From Lachnospiraceae bacterium UBA3401 (lineage in GTDB: Bacteria; Bacillota; Clostridia; Lachnospirales; Lachnospiraceae), in contig DEPD01000024.1 of assembly GCA_002358575.1 (NCBI GenBank), positions 849 through 64,848 of the forward strand: a stretch of DNA of 64,000 nucleotides. The letters run 5' to 3'. Below the pieces are notes generated by a model. The model saw only the letters and a list, made by a program, of their open reading frames with translations, did no database searches and was not told where the DNA came from. The position numbers were made by a program, and so were the translations under genes. Below, piece by piece: positions 45,122 to 53,747 of this stretch (position 1 is the first letter of the stretch; every line of letters begins with the position of its first letter).

Positions 45122-47033
45122 TTCCCCTATCCTCTTGTTTCATAAAAATCTTCAACCACTTATCAAAATTAATAATCGACCAAATAAGTAATCTTCTATT
45201 TTCTATGCCAAATATGTGTTGATCAAATATTTTATATACACATTTCTTATCAATATAGTTATAAATTGCTGAATTCAAATCAAAAATAATGCTTTTCACA
45301 TAATCAATGCTTTCCCCTCTAAACCAACTTGCATCAGGAGCAGAAAATCCTTGTTTCTTACCTGTTGCTATTTCTTGTGGAACATATCTACTCATAACGT
45401 TTCTCAGCATCAGTTTGCCATCCTTATTCTCTAGATATCCTTTTTCAGCCTTACTTATCACATCATTCTCATTTATTCTTTTCAAATTATCCATACTAGC
45501 TAATTTTAAGCTAACCGGCAACTTCATTGCAAAATCAACAAGATCGTTATCAAGAAATGGAACCCGGGTCTCCAGTCCATGCGCCATACTCAACTTATCC
45601 TCTACAATAAGCAGACCATGCAGAAAGGTCTTTGTCTCCAGATAAAGAGAATAATTAACGCTCTGCTCAGGCGACAGGTCTTCTTTTGGCACACGGCTAA
45701 AAACGTTCCGGAACACTGCTTCTGTAGAATAATCTTTGATTTCACCATAAATCGGCGCAAAAAACTTCTCTATCTCATCCTGTTTCAACAGACGCTGCCA
45801 ATACTGGAAATACTTGTCTACATATTCATCAAAATCCCTGCAATTCACTGCCCTGTAATATCTCCAAGGATATCCAGCAAACAATTCATCCCCGCCGCTT
45901 CCTGCCAGCACCACCTTTACAAAATTAGAAGAAAGCTTCGCCGCATAAAAATTGGGATAGCTCTGTCCAACCCGCGGATCTTCCAGATGCCATACCAAGT
46001 CTTTCATGCATCGTTCCATATCCCCCGCCTTAAGTACCATCTCATAATGCTCCGTTTTAAACAGATAGGACATGTACTCTGCTTTTTCCCTCTCGTCATA
46101 AGCCAATTCCATACCGGACGCAGAGTGAAGATCAAAACCGCAGGTGAACGTTTTCAGATCCGGTATATACTGTGATGCGATTGCGGTAATAGAACCGGAA
46201 TCAATTCCTCCCGAAAGATAGGTTCCCACCGAAACATCACTCACCAGCTGGCGCTTAACAGCCTGTACAAACAACCGGTTCAGTTCTTCTTCATACTCTC
46301 TCACTGTGATAACTGTATCTTTTTCTTCATAAAAATAATAATCCCAATAACTGACCGCATCGGGAATCACCTTATCCTCATAACTAATTCTGATGTAACT
46401 GCCCGCCTCAAGAATATTGATTCCCTCCATAAAAGTGATATTGGAAAAAATATTTTGAAACGTAAAATATTCCTTTAGTGCATTTAAATTCAACTTTCTC
46501 TGAAAATCCGGATGTGCTAAAATCGCCTTATATTCTGAGGCAAACACAAACTGATCTGCAATCTGTGCGTAATATAATGGCTTGGTGCCATAGCGGTCTC
46601 TCGCAATAATCAGTTCCTTTTTGTAGTTATCCCATATGGCAAACGCAAAAATACCGTTTAATTTTTTTATTCCCGCAATGCCCCAAACTTCATAAGCCTT
46701 CAACAATACTTCCGTATCTGATCGTGTGGCAAAGCAATGCCCCAACAGCCTTAATTCTTCTCTTAATTCCCGATAATTATAAATTTCACCATTATATGTA
46801 ATGAAAAATCGACCATCCATGCTTTGCATCGGCTGCTTTGCTGCATCCGAAAGATCGATGATCGCAAGCCTCCTATGACCCAGAAAAACATGACCCTCAT
46901 CAATTGTTGTCTGCCCCTCGCCATCAGGTCCGCGATGTATCATTAGGTCTGTCATACGCTTAACAATTGCTTCCGTTTTATTTACTTCACATGGTTTTCG
47001 CTGCAGACACATGATTCCTGCAATTCCACACAT
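45075..47033 (-). CDS. asnB: asparagine synthase (glutamine-hydrolysing)-type amidotransferase
   Basis: The N-terminal Cys2 glutaminase (MCGIAGI, YNGEIYNYREL) and the C-terminal synthase domain with the PP-loop TYLSGGIDSGSI (near residue 270) are complete over 652 residues. AsnB-type enzymes in O-antigen loci (WbpS type) convert uronic acid carboxylates to uronamides. Given the uronic-acid pathway here, that is as likely as asparagine synthesis. It follows the radical SAM gene and overlaps the SDR fusion gene. Confidence 0.88.
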   Translation of the reverse strand: MCGIAGIMCLQRKPCEVNKTEAIVKRMTDLMIHRGPDGEGQTTIDEGHVFLGHRRLAIIDLSDAAKQPMQSMDGRFFITYNGEIYNYRELREELRLLGHCFATRSDTEVLLKAYEVWGIAGIKKLNGIFAFAIWDNYKKELIIARDRYGTKPLYYAQIADQFVFASEYKAILAHPDFQRKLNLNALKEYFTFQNIFSNITFMEGINILEAGSYIRISYEDKVIPDAVSYWDYYFYEEKDTVITVREYEEELNRLFVQAVKRQLVSDVSVGTYLSGGIDSGSITAIASQYIPDLKTFTCGFDLHSASGMELAYDEREKAEYMSYLFKTEHYEMVLKAGDMERCMKDLVWHLEDPRVGQSYPNFYAAKLSSNFVKVVLAGSGGDELFAGYPWRYYRAVNCRDFDEYVDKYFQYWQRLLKQDEIEKFFAPIYGEIKDYSTEAVFRNVFSRVPKEDLSPEQSVNYSLYLETKTFLHGLLIVEDKLSMAHGLETRVPFLDNDLVDFAMKLPVSLKLASMDNLKRINENDVISKAEKGYLENKDGKLMLRNVMSRYVPQEIATGKKQGFSAPDASWFRGESIDYVKSIIFDLNSAIYNYIDKKCVYKIFDQHIFGIENRRLLIWSIINFDKWLKIFMKQEDRGNEKNIGNRCGRSGWI

Positions 47034-47072
47034 AGACAGTCCTTTCCCGAATTATTGACAGTAAAATAGTCT

Positions 47073-47984
47073 CTATTCTTCCGCATGATAGCTTGTGCCA
47101 ATAAATCCATTCTCCATATAGTCAATTTTCCAATGATGACATTCCGAGCATATTCCATCATCAAATTGGTTACACAAATGCATCTTTCTAACCGTTTCAT
47201 ACGCTTCTGAATTCCATGCCTCCTGTAATGACATGATGTTAGCGTCTCCGATATTTTTATGCTCATCCCAATCGTAATTACATAACGCCATTCTGCCATT
47301 CCAGTAAATAATCATATCGGTAAATACCTTCCGGCAGGGTTTTCTCTCGTCAAAGATATCCAGTTGTTCTCTTATTTTGGGATCTACCAGTTGTCCCTTT
47401 TCGTCATGTTGCTCATATACCCGTACCACGTCAACATAAGAACACCACTTCTCTATAAATTCCTTTTGACCCGGCATATACTCCTTAAGGTTAATCGTTG
47501 ATACCTGCAACGTAGGCGCATGTAATCCTCGCTTCTTACGTTCCTTACATTTTATACCCATAGACTCGACATTCCTTGCACTGATATTCAAATCACCAGA
47601 AAGCCGCGAACATTTATAAATCTCCGGATCTGTCGTGTCCAGACTGAAGGATATATAATCTATCCCGGAGTCAGTGAGCGCATCCTGCATTTTCTCATCT
47701 AGCAAAAGCGCATTTGACGCCATCTGAACGGGTCCGATTCCCCTTTCCTTTGCATATTTGATAAAGGGAATAATCTGTGGATGCATTAACGGCTCGCCTC
47801 TAAAAAAGGGAACCAGCTTAACAGGAAGATGCTGTGCCATCTCATCAATAATCCTGTAATACAGCTTTTCATCCATATATCCGATATCCATCGAGATTTT
47901 CTGCCTGTTACAAAATGTACAGGAAACATTACAGTCGTTTGTCAGTTCTACAGTGATTCTATTTGGGAAATTAAGCTTTTCCAT
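47073..47984 (-). CDS. radical SAM/SPASM domain enzyme
   Basis: A 303-residue protein with the radical SAM motif CNVSCTFC (near residue 18) and a C-terminal SPASM-like cysteine set (RKPCRKVF, ALCNYDWDEH, CNQFDDGICSECHHW) that would bind auxiliary clusters. SPASM enzymes modify peptides or act as dehydrogenases and epimerases on sugars. Its position just before asnB in a glycan island suggests a sugar or glycopeptide substrate; no precursor peptide gene is visible. Confidence 0.82.
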   Translation of the reverse strand: MEKLNFPNRITVELTNDCNVSCTFCNRQKISMDIGYMDEKLYYRIIDEMAQHLPVKLVPFFRGEPLMHPQIIPFIKYAKERGIGPVQMASNALLLDEKMQDALTDSGIDYISFSLDTTDPEIYKCSRLSGDLNISARNVESMGIKCKERKKRGLHAPTLQVSTINLKEYMPGQKEFIEKWCSYVDVVRVYEQHDEKGQLVDPKIREQLDIFDERKPCRKVFTDMIIYWNGRMALCNYDWDEHKNIGDANIMSLQEAWNSEAYETVRKMHLCNQFDDGICSECHHWKIDYMENGFIGTSYHAEE

Positions 47985-48010
47985 ATATTATCTCCATTTA
48001 TACAATACAT

Positions 48011-49603
48011 TCATGAACAACTTATATATTGATATATGCTTTGTCCAATACTATTTTCATTAACATTACATCGTCTGTTCTCACTATCATTCTCTAAAAG
48101 GTTTTTAATATAATTCACTAAATTACAAATTGCAGGATTCACACCTTCATAAAATGCTTCATCATACTCCCCATCATCCCAAATATGTTCAAGCATTTTT
48201 TGATGTTCCGGTTTTTTGACTTCAAATAATGCACTTTCCTGAACATCCATCGTTTCTAAATTAAAAATCTGCCAACACGTTTTATAAGTTGCATAAGTAT
48301 AGACACAATTATCATACTGTTTTGCGCACAGATACATTCCGTAATTAATTTGTTCCGTTTCATATTTTGTATTAAAAAACATATCTGTAAATGCTTGCGT
48401 AATTGCTTTATTTTCTACGTCAACCTTCAAAATCATATTTCCATAAAACGGAAATATATAAATATTTCCATTTTTCTCAAACATATCAAGATATGCAAAA
48501 TTTTCCAAACATGCATAATGTTCCGGAAATTCTGTAAGTTCCGTTGTCTCTCCAGTTTTATTATTCCAAAGTGTAATTGCCTTTTTTTCCATATGCGGTA
48601 ATACAAAATATTCGCCTGTCTTTTTTATCCCCCAATATTTACAATCTGCTTCTCCTACAGGCAACATAGCATAAGAATCATTCATTAAGTTATACTGATA
48701 TATCACATTACTTTTGCTATCCACCATATAAACATTTTCATTTTCAATTTGATAACATTTTGAAAATCTTATATTTTTCTGTAAAATCCCCCTCTTTTTT
48801 ACTATCTCTGTTTGCCAATTATACTCCAGTATGCAGTTATCACAGCAAGATGGCATAAGTATTTTCCCATCTTTCTCAATGATAACCTCACTATGAAACA
48901 CAAAATTCTCCATCTGCGGTTTATGCACTAACATCGTATCCGTCTTAATATCATATTCATAAATTTGCCTGCTTTTTTCTAACAGCAATAACAGACTATT
49001 TCCAAGATCTATTATATGACAATTATACGCACGTCTTAAAAAGGGCGGTTCCTGTGGAATGCTTATCGTCTTCTTTACTTCATATGTGACTCTGTCTATC
49101 ATAATCAGCTTATTGCTATCTAACTGTATAAACCAAATTGCTCCCTCTTTCACGCATATTACACTTGGAAGAAACAATGCATTGATTACTCTTGTTATCG
49201 AATCACTTTCATAAAATACAGGCTTTTTTACTGCTTTATACAAGTGCGGTACAGAACTCCAATCCCCGTAATACGCATCCGATATAGCAATCGCTCTGTG
49301 CAAATCCGTACTTTCATCTAAAATGCCAATACACACTTCCTTATACCATCTGCGCAATTCATTGTACTGCTCTTCCAAATGCGGAATCATAGACTGAATG
49401 GTACCCAATTCCAATGGATGTGGTCTCCACCACAACACTACTTCTGGATGTTTCTGAAATACTTCAAACACCCATTTCATTTTTTCAATATGTTTTTCTC
49501 TTCCCGACAACATACTTCCAACACCTGTATTATAAAGAATTACCTTTTTCTCTCTGACAATTTCCTTCCAATTATTGGGGAAAATATTATCTGTTTCCAT
49601 ATT
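48011..49603 (-). CDS. CDP-glycerol glycerophosphotransferase-like C-terminal half with a beta-propeller-like extension
   Basis: Residues about 15-150 read like the second GT-B domain of Lachnospiraceae CDP-glycerol glycerophosphotransferase-family proteins: VILYNTGVGSMLSG, LWWRPHPLELGTIQSMIP, ILDESTDLHRAIAISDAYYGDWSS. The remaining 370 residues are a series of short strand-rich repeats suggestive of a beta-propeller. The matching N-terminal half appears to be the separate gene at 53748-54698. Start candidates (49603, 49597) overlap the wbpD-like stop, so translation is coupled. Confidence 0.65.
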   Translation of the reverse strand, partial: NMETDNIFPNNWKEIVREKKVILYNTGVGSMLSGREKHIEKMKWVFEVFQKHPEVVLWWRPHPLELGTIQSMIPHLEEQYNELRRWYKEVCIGILDESTDLHRAIAISDAYYGDWSSVPHLYKAVKKPVFYESDSITRVINALFLPSVICVKEGAIWFIQLDSNKLIMIDRVTYEVKKTISIPQEPPFLRRAYNCHIIDLGNSLLLLLEKSRQIYEYDIKTDTMLVHKPQMENFVFHSEVIIEKDGKILMPSCCDNCILEYNWQTEIVKKRGILQKNIRFSKCYQIENENVYMVDSKSNVIYQYNLMNDSYAMLPVGEADCKYWGIKKTGEYFVLPHMEKKAITLWNNKTGETTELTEFPEHYACLENFAYLDMFEKNGNIYIFPFYGNMILKVDVENKAITQAFTDMFFNTKYETEQINYGMYLCAKQYDNCVYTYATYKTCWQIFNLETMDVQESALFEVKKPEHQKMLEHIWDDGEYDEAFYEGVNPAICNLVNYIKNLLENDSENRRCNVNENSIGQSIYQYISCS

Positions 49604-50078
49604 CATCCACCCATCCGATTTGTTTCGCTGGAACACCTGCCATCAATGCATAGTCTGGTACATCTTTTGTCACAACTGCTCCCGCAGCAATCATTGCCCA
49701 TTTTCCGATTGTATGTCCACATACAATTGTTGCATTCGCTCCGATACTCGCTCCTTCTTTGACCAGTGTCTTTTTATATCCCATTGCTCCCTTTGGATAT
49801 TTTGCCCTCGGTGTCAAATCATTGGTAAATACCATAGACGGCCCACAGAATACATCGTCTTCCAGTTCTACGCCCTCATAGATAGAAACATTATTTTGAA
49901 CCTTTACGTTATTCCCAATCTTAACATTGTTTGACACATTTACATTCTGTCCAAAAGAGCAGTTTTCACCAATCCTTGCACCTTTTTGAATATGACAGAA
50001 ATGCCATATTTTTGTGCCTTTTCCTATCTCTACATCATCATCTATATAACTGCTCTCGTGTACAAAATAATCAGTCAT
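49587..50078 (-). CDS. wbpD: WbpD/WlbB-type UDP-3-amino-GlcNAcA N-acetyltransferase
   Basis: A left-handed beta-helix acetyltransferase (163 aa). The N-terminus and repeats match WbpD: GKGTKIWHFCHIQKGARIG, CSFGQNVNVSNNVKIG, DDVFCGPSMVFTND and the terminal AGVPAKQIGWVDEYG. It acetylates the C3 amine of UDP-2-acetamido-3-amino-2,3-dideoxy-D-glucuronate. It overlaps the wbpE-like stop by 8 bp. Confidence 0.92.
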   Translation of the reverse strand: MTDYFVHESSYIDDDVEIGKGTKIWHFCHIQKGARIGENCSFGQNVNVSNNVKIGNNVKVQNNVSIYEGVELEDDVFCGPSMVFTNDLTPRAKYPKGAMGYKKTLVKEGASIGANATIVCGHTIGKWAMIAAGAVVTKDVPDYALMAGVPAKQIGWVDEYGNR

Positions 50079-51213
50079 TTTTTATTCTCCTCAGATAAGC
50101 TTTGATTGCATCCGTAATCAATATAATCTCTTGCTCTTTCATATATGGATGAAACGGCAGAGACAGCACTGTTTCCGAAAGTTTATTGGTAACAGGATAA
50201 TCATTATCATCATACCTATTTTTTTCAAACGCAGCCTGTCTGTGCATTGGCTTTTGATAATACACTGCGCTTGGTATGCCTTGTTCTTTTAGATATACTT
50301 GCAGCCCATCTCTTACCATTTTGTTGGATAATTGAATGGTATACTGTGCCCAGCTTGAATAAAATCCCTCCTTGATAAAAGGAGTTTCAACAATATTCTT
50401 TAGCCGCTCTGTATATTTAACAGCAATATCCTGCATCCACTCCAATTCTTTATCCGAAAAAGCAGGAAGTTTTGCCAATAAAATCGCAGCCTGTAACGTA
50501 TCAAGTCTGGAATTCATTCCAATTCTAACATTATCGTACTTGGAACTGCCCTTTCCATGTACACGATAGGATTTAAGCAGCTCTGCCCATTCATCATTAT
50601 CCGTAAAGATTGCTCCGCCATCTCCATAACAGCCAAGTGGCTTTGCTGGAAAAAAGCTGGTAGTGGAAATATCTCCAAAAGAACACGCCATTTTGTTTCC
50701 AATTCTTCCACCAAATCCTTGTGCTGCATCTTCAAGAATATACAAATGGTATTTATCTGCTATTTTTCTTATTTTGCTATAGTCCGCAGGCTGTCCAAAC
50801 AAATCAACCGTTACAATTACTTTGGGCTGCAATTTACCTTCTTGAATAATTTTCTGTATCATAGACTCTAAAGAATCGCAATCCACATTATAGGTATCTT
50901 GTTCAACATCAACAAAAATAGGAACTGCATTTACGGCAGACACAACCTCTCCACTAGAGAAAAACGTAAAATCTGGAACAAATACCGCATCTTTTTCTCC
51001 AACATTCCATGCCATAAGAGCAAGCTGCAACGCATCCGTTCCGTTCGCACATGACACACAATGCTTTACCTCTGTATAGTCTGCTAATTGTTTTTCAAGT
51101 TCAACTACCTGTTTTCCCTGAATAAAATTTGTCTGCTCGATCACTTCATGCATTCTTAAATCTATATCACTTTTCAAAGATTGATATTGTCTTTTTAAAT
51201 CCCGAAACTCCAT
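50071..51213 (-). CDS. wbpE: WbpE/WlbC-type UDP-2-acetamido-3-oxo-glucuronate aminotransferase
   Basis: A PLP aminotransferase closely following the WbpE pattern: MEFRDLKRQYQSLK, VSCANGTDALQLALMAW, VEDAAQGFGG, SFFPAKPLGCYGDGGAIFTD with the PLP lysine, and GMNSRLDTLQAAILLAKL. It places an amino group at C3. ATG 51213 follows GAGGA; the TTG at 51219 is not needed. Confidence 0.93.
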   Translation of the reverse strand: MEFRDLKRQYQSLKSDIDLRMHEVIEQTNFIQGKQVVELEKQLADYTEVKHCVSCANGTDALQLALMAWNVGEKDAVFVPDFTFFSSGEVVSAVNAVPIFVDVEQDTYNVDCDSLESMIQKIIQEGKLQPKVIVTVDLFGQPADYSKIRKIADKYHLYILEDAAQGFGGRIGNKMACSFGDISTTSFFPAKPLGCYGDGGAIFTDNDEWAELLKSYRVHGKGSSKYDNVRIGMNSRLDTLQAAILLAKLPAFSDKELEWMQDIAVKYTERLKNIVETPFIKEGFYSSWAQYTIQLSNKMVRDGLQVYLKEQGIPSAVYYQKPMHRQAAFEKNRYDDNDYPVTNKLSETVLSLPFHPYMKEQEIILITDAIKAYLRRIKND

Positions 51214-51242
51214 GTACAATTCCTCTTTTTACAATCTTTTGA

Positions 51243-51283
51243 ATATATTGGCAGTCAAAAAAGCTGACTTCTCCGTATCATTA
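51243..51283 (+). repeat. three-hairpin repeat family, partial copy C
   Basis: It reads TATATTGGCAGTC, an A-run, then GCTGACTTCTC, matching hairpin 1 of copy A (24853). Only hairpin 1 is present. It lies in the spacer between the wbpB-like and wbpE-like genes. Confidence 0.6.
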
Positions 51284-51285
51284 TG

Positions 51286-52359
51286 TTACTCAAATCTTCC
51301 CTTAAAATCTGTTGTGGCACAGTCTGTCAATGGAAACTTCACTCTGCAATTTTCTGCCGAAGATTTATAGATTGCAAGCACCAGCTCTAAAGCCTCTTTC
51401 CCGTCCATTGCCGTAACATATGGTTGTCTATCATTTTTTACTGCATTAATGACATCCGCATATAGCGGTGTATGACCATACCCATATACATTGGGTGGAT
51501 TTTCGTGAAATCTTTTCTTTACTTGTGTTGGATCGTCTAACAAGTCCGAAAAACTCCACTCCTCTATTACATTCACAGACTGTCCACCAGCTTTCACAGT
51601 GCCTTTTTCGCCAAATATGTACAGTGTTTCTTCAAGATTTTTGGGATAAATATTTGTTGTGCCTTCTACAATTCCATAACTTCCATTTTTAAATTTAACT
51701 AGGGCAATTCCTAAGTCCTCTGCCTCAATATAGTTGTGATTTAACTTGTCTGTCATGCCGACTACTTCATCTATCTCGCTACCCATCATCCAACGGAGCA
51801 AATCGATATTGTGAATACACTGATTCATAAGAGCTCCTCCATCCTGCTCCCATGTTCCTCTCCATGCTGCGCGATCATAATACGCATGATCCCTGCACCA
51901 CCTAATATGTGCTGCCCCATAAAAGAGTCTTCCAAAGCGATGCATATCAATTGCCTCTCTTATAATCTGTACTGACTTATTAAAACGGTTTTGATGGCAT
52001 GCACTGACTTTTACATGATGCTTAATCGAAGCAGAGATAATAGCATTCGCATCTTGAATGGATAATGCAATTGGTTTCTCAATAATACAGTTAATACCTC
52101 TTTCTATACAGTCGAGCGCAATCTGCGCATGCTTTCCACTTTCTGTACAGATTGCTACTAACTCAGGTTTTTCTTTTTCAATCATTTCAATATAGTCTGT
52201 ATATTGTTTTACCGCATCACCTAGTTTAAACTTCAATGCTTTATCTGCCATACAGGCAGAATCAATATCACAGATTGCTATAATCTCCAATTCATTGTTT
52301 TGCGCGGCGGCTATGTGATTGGGCGAAATCCTTCCACAGCCAATTAATGCATACCTCAT
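51286..52359 (-). CDS. wbpB: WbpB/WlbA-type UDP-GlcNAcA 3-dehydrogenase
   Basis: A Gfo/Idh/MocA oxidoreductase (357 aa): YALIGCGRISPNHIAAAQ is the NAD-binding motif, IIEKPIALS carries the catalytic EKP lysine, and DGGALMNQCIHNIDLLRWMMG with IEAEDLG is typical of WlbA. It oxidises C3 of UDP-N-acetylglucosaminuronate. With the two following genes it makes UDP-GlcNAc(3NAc)A. The required UDP-GlcNAc 6-dehydrogenase (WbpA) is not in the window. Confidence 0.9.
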   Translation of the reverse strand: MRYALIGCGRISPNHIAAAQNNELEIIAICDIDSACMADKALKFKLGDAVKQYTDYIEMIEKEKPELVAICTESGKHAQIALDCIERGINCIIEKPIALSIQDANAIISASIKHHVKVSACHQNRFNKSVQIIREAIDMHRFGRLFYGAAHIRWCRDHAYYDRAAWRGTWEQDGGALMNQCIHNIDLLRWMMGSEIDEVVGMTDKLNHNYIEAEDLGIALVKFKNGSYGIVEGTTNIYPKNLEETLYIFGEKGTVKAGGQSVNVIEEWSFSDLLDDPTQVKKRFHENPPNVYGYGHTPLYADVINAVKNDRQPYVTAMDGKEALELVLAIYKSSAENCRVKFPLTDCATTDFKGRFE

Positions 52360-52374
52360 AACATATTCTCTCCC

Positions 52375-53736
52375 CTATTTTTCTATTCGGTTCATTATTT
52401 TTATTAACCTTTTGCTCAAATTCCTATAATCATATTTGCGAAGCTCATTTTTATCTGGCCTGTATTCTATTTTTCCTGTCTCTACAAATTCTTTATATAA
52501 TCCACATAGATAAGCATACAACTTTTCATAATCATCTTTTTTGTGTGCATCTTCATAAGCGATTCCCAAATTCGTATTTCTAATAATATCTGCCAATTCA
52601 CTATGCTCTATATCTCCCATTACAATTGCTATAATAGGTCTTTGGGCAGACATATATTCCAATGCTTTTCCGGTAATAACACCGCCCTGACTACTTTGGT
52701 AATCATAAGAAGCCACAAGCAAAATATCCGACTGCTGTTGAAGCTGCAGCGCCTCCTTATGTGACAATTTTCCATGTGTAATACAGTTTTTTCCAAGTGC
52801 ATATTTTTGTGCTTGATTTTTAAAAATTTCATATGCTGGAGCATTTCCTGCATAATGAAATTCCAGTGTGTCTTCCTCAATATCTCCCTTATTAATTGCT
52901 TCTCTAATGATTTCAAATAATATCGATAAGTCTCGAATCCCTCCATACATAGAACCAGTATATGTAAATACCAGCTTAGATGTGTTAAGCCTTTCCACAC
53001 TTAAATTTTCTCGGTCTGATATATCATACCCATTTGTTAGACAGTGTACTTTTTTTCTATATTTTGAAGGAACTCTCCTACATATTCCCTTTGACACGCC
53101 TAAAATACAGTCTGCATTCTTCCAAATCTGTTTCTCATATAGTTTTGCAATCCAGCTCACATAACAAGGAGTAAATTTATATCGATAAACTGCATCACGA
53201 ATATCAAATATCCAAGGTGTCTCTTTATGATATTTATGAAAATACTGTCCAGCAAACAGACTGAATGCATCCCCGTATGAAGTAATCACATAATCAAAAT
53301 TCTTACAATGCCTTAAAATCTTTTTGATGTGTAAGAATAAATCATACTGTTTTATCAATCCCACTATATAATCTAAACTTCCGAGAAAAGGATATGCCGT
53401 TTCAAACGGATAAAACTCCAAATTTCCAGTCTTTGGATTTATCCGATATCGATTATCTAAATTATCAAACCTCTTTTTCTTATATGGCTGAATGATTTCA
53501 TTATATTTTTTATAGAATCTTTTATAGAATTCAGATTGATATGCATAATATACCTTTATATTTTCTGTGTCCTTTTTAAGAATTTCATCCTCTGCAGCAG
53601 TGTCTTTCTTTTCCGCTATAACCTGTACTTCGTATCCACTCTGTCTCAAATACTTTGCCAGTTTGCTCGTCCTGACAGCCGCAATTGTATTATCCGGCGC
53701 GAAATAATTGCATATTAGCAATATGTTCTTTTTCAT
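52375..53736 (-). CDS. glycosyltransferase, GT4-like
   Basis: The N-terminal domain begins MKKNILLICNYFAPDNTIAAVRTSKLAKYL and AEKKD, typical of WcaI-like GT-B enzymes. The C-terminal donor domain has LVFTYTGSMYGGIRDLSIL, HGKLSHKEALQLQQQSDILL and GGVITGKALEYMSAQRPIIA with the donor-binding Glu. Together with the wbpB/E/D cassette it may transfer the diacetamido uronic acid. It starts 12 bp after the upstream stop. Confidence 0.82.
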   Translation of the reverse strand: MKKNILLICNYFAPDNTIAAVRTSKLAKYLRQSGYEVQVIAEKKDTAAEDEILKKDTENIKVYYAYQSEFYKRFYKKYNEIIQPYKKKRFDNLDNRYRINPKTGNLEFYPFETAYPFLGSLDYIVGLIKQYDLFLHIKKILRHCKNFDYVITSYGDAFSLFAGQYFHKYHKETPWIFDIRDAVYRYKFTPCYVSWIAKLYEKQIWKNADCILGVSKGICRRVPSKYRKKVHCLTNGYDISDRENLSVERLNTSKLVFTYTGSMYGGIRDLSILFEIIREAINKGDIEEDTLEFHYAGNAPAYEIFKNQAQKYALGKNCITHGKLSHKEALQLQQQSDILLVASYDYQSSQGGVITGKALEYMSAQRPIIAIVMGDIEHSELADIIRNTNLGIAYEDAHKKDDYEKLYAYLCGLYKEFVETGKIEYRPDKNELRKYDYRNLSKRLIKIMNRIEK

Positions 53737-53747
53737 ACATTCACCTG

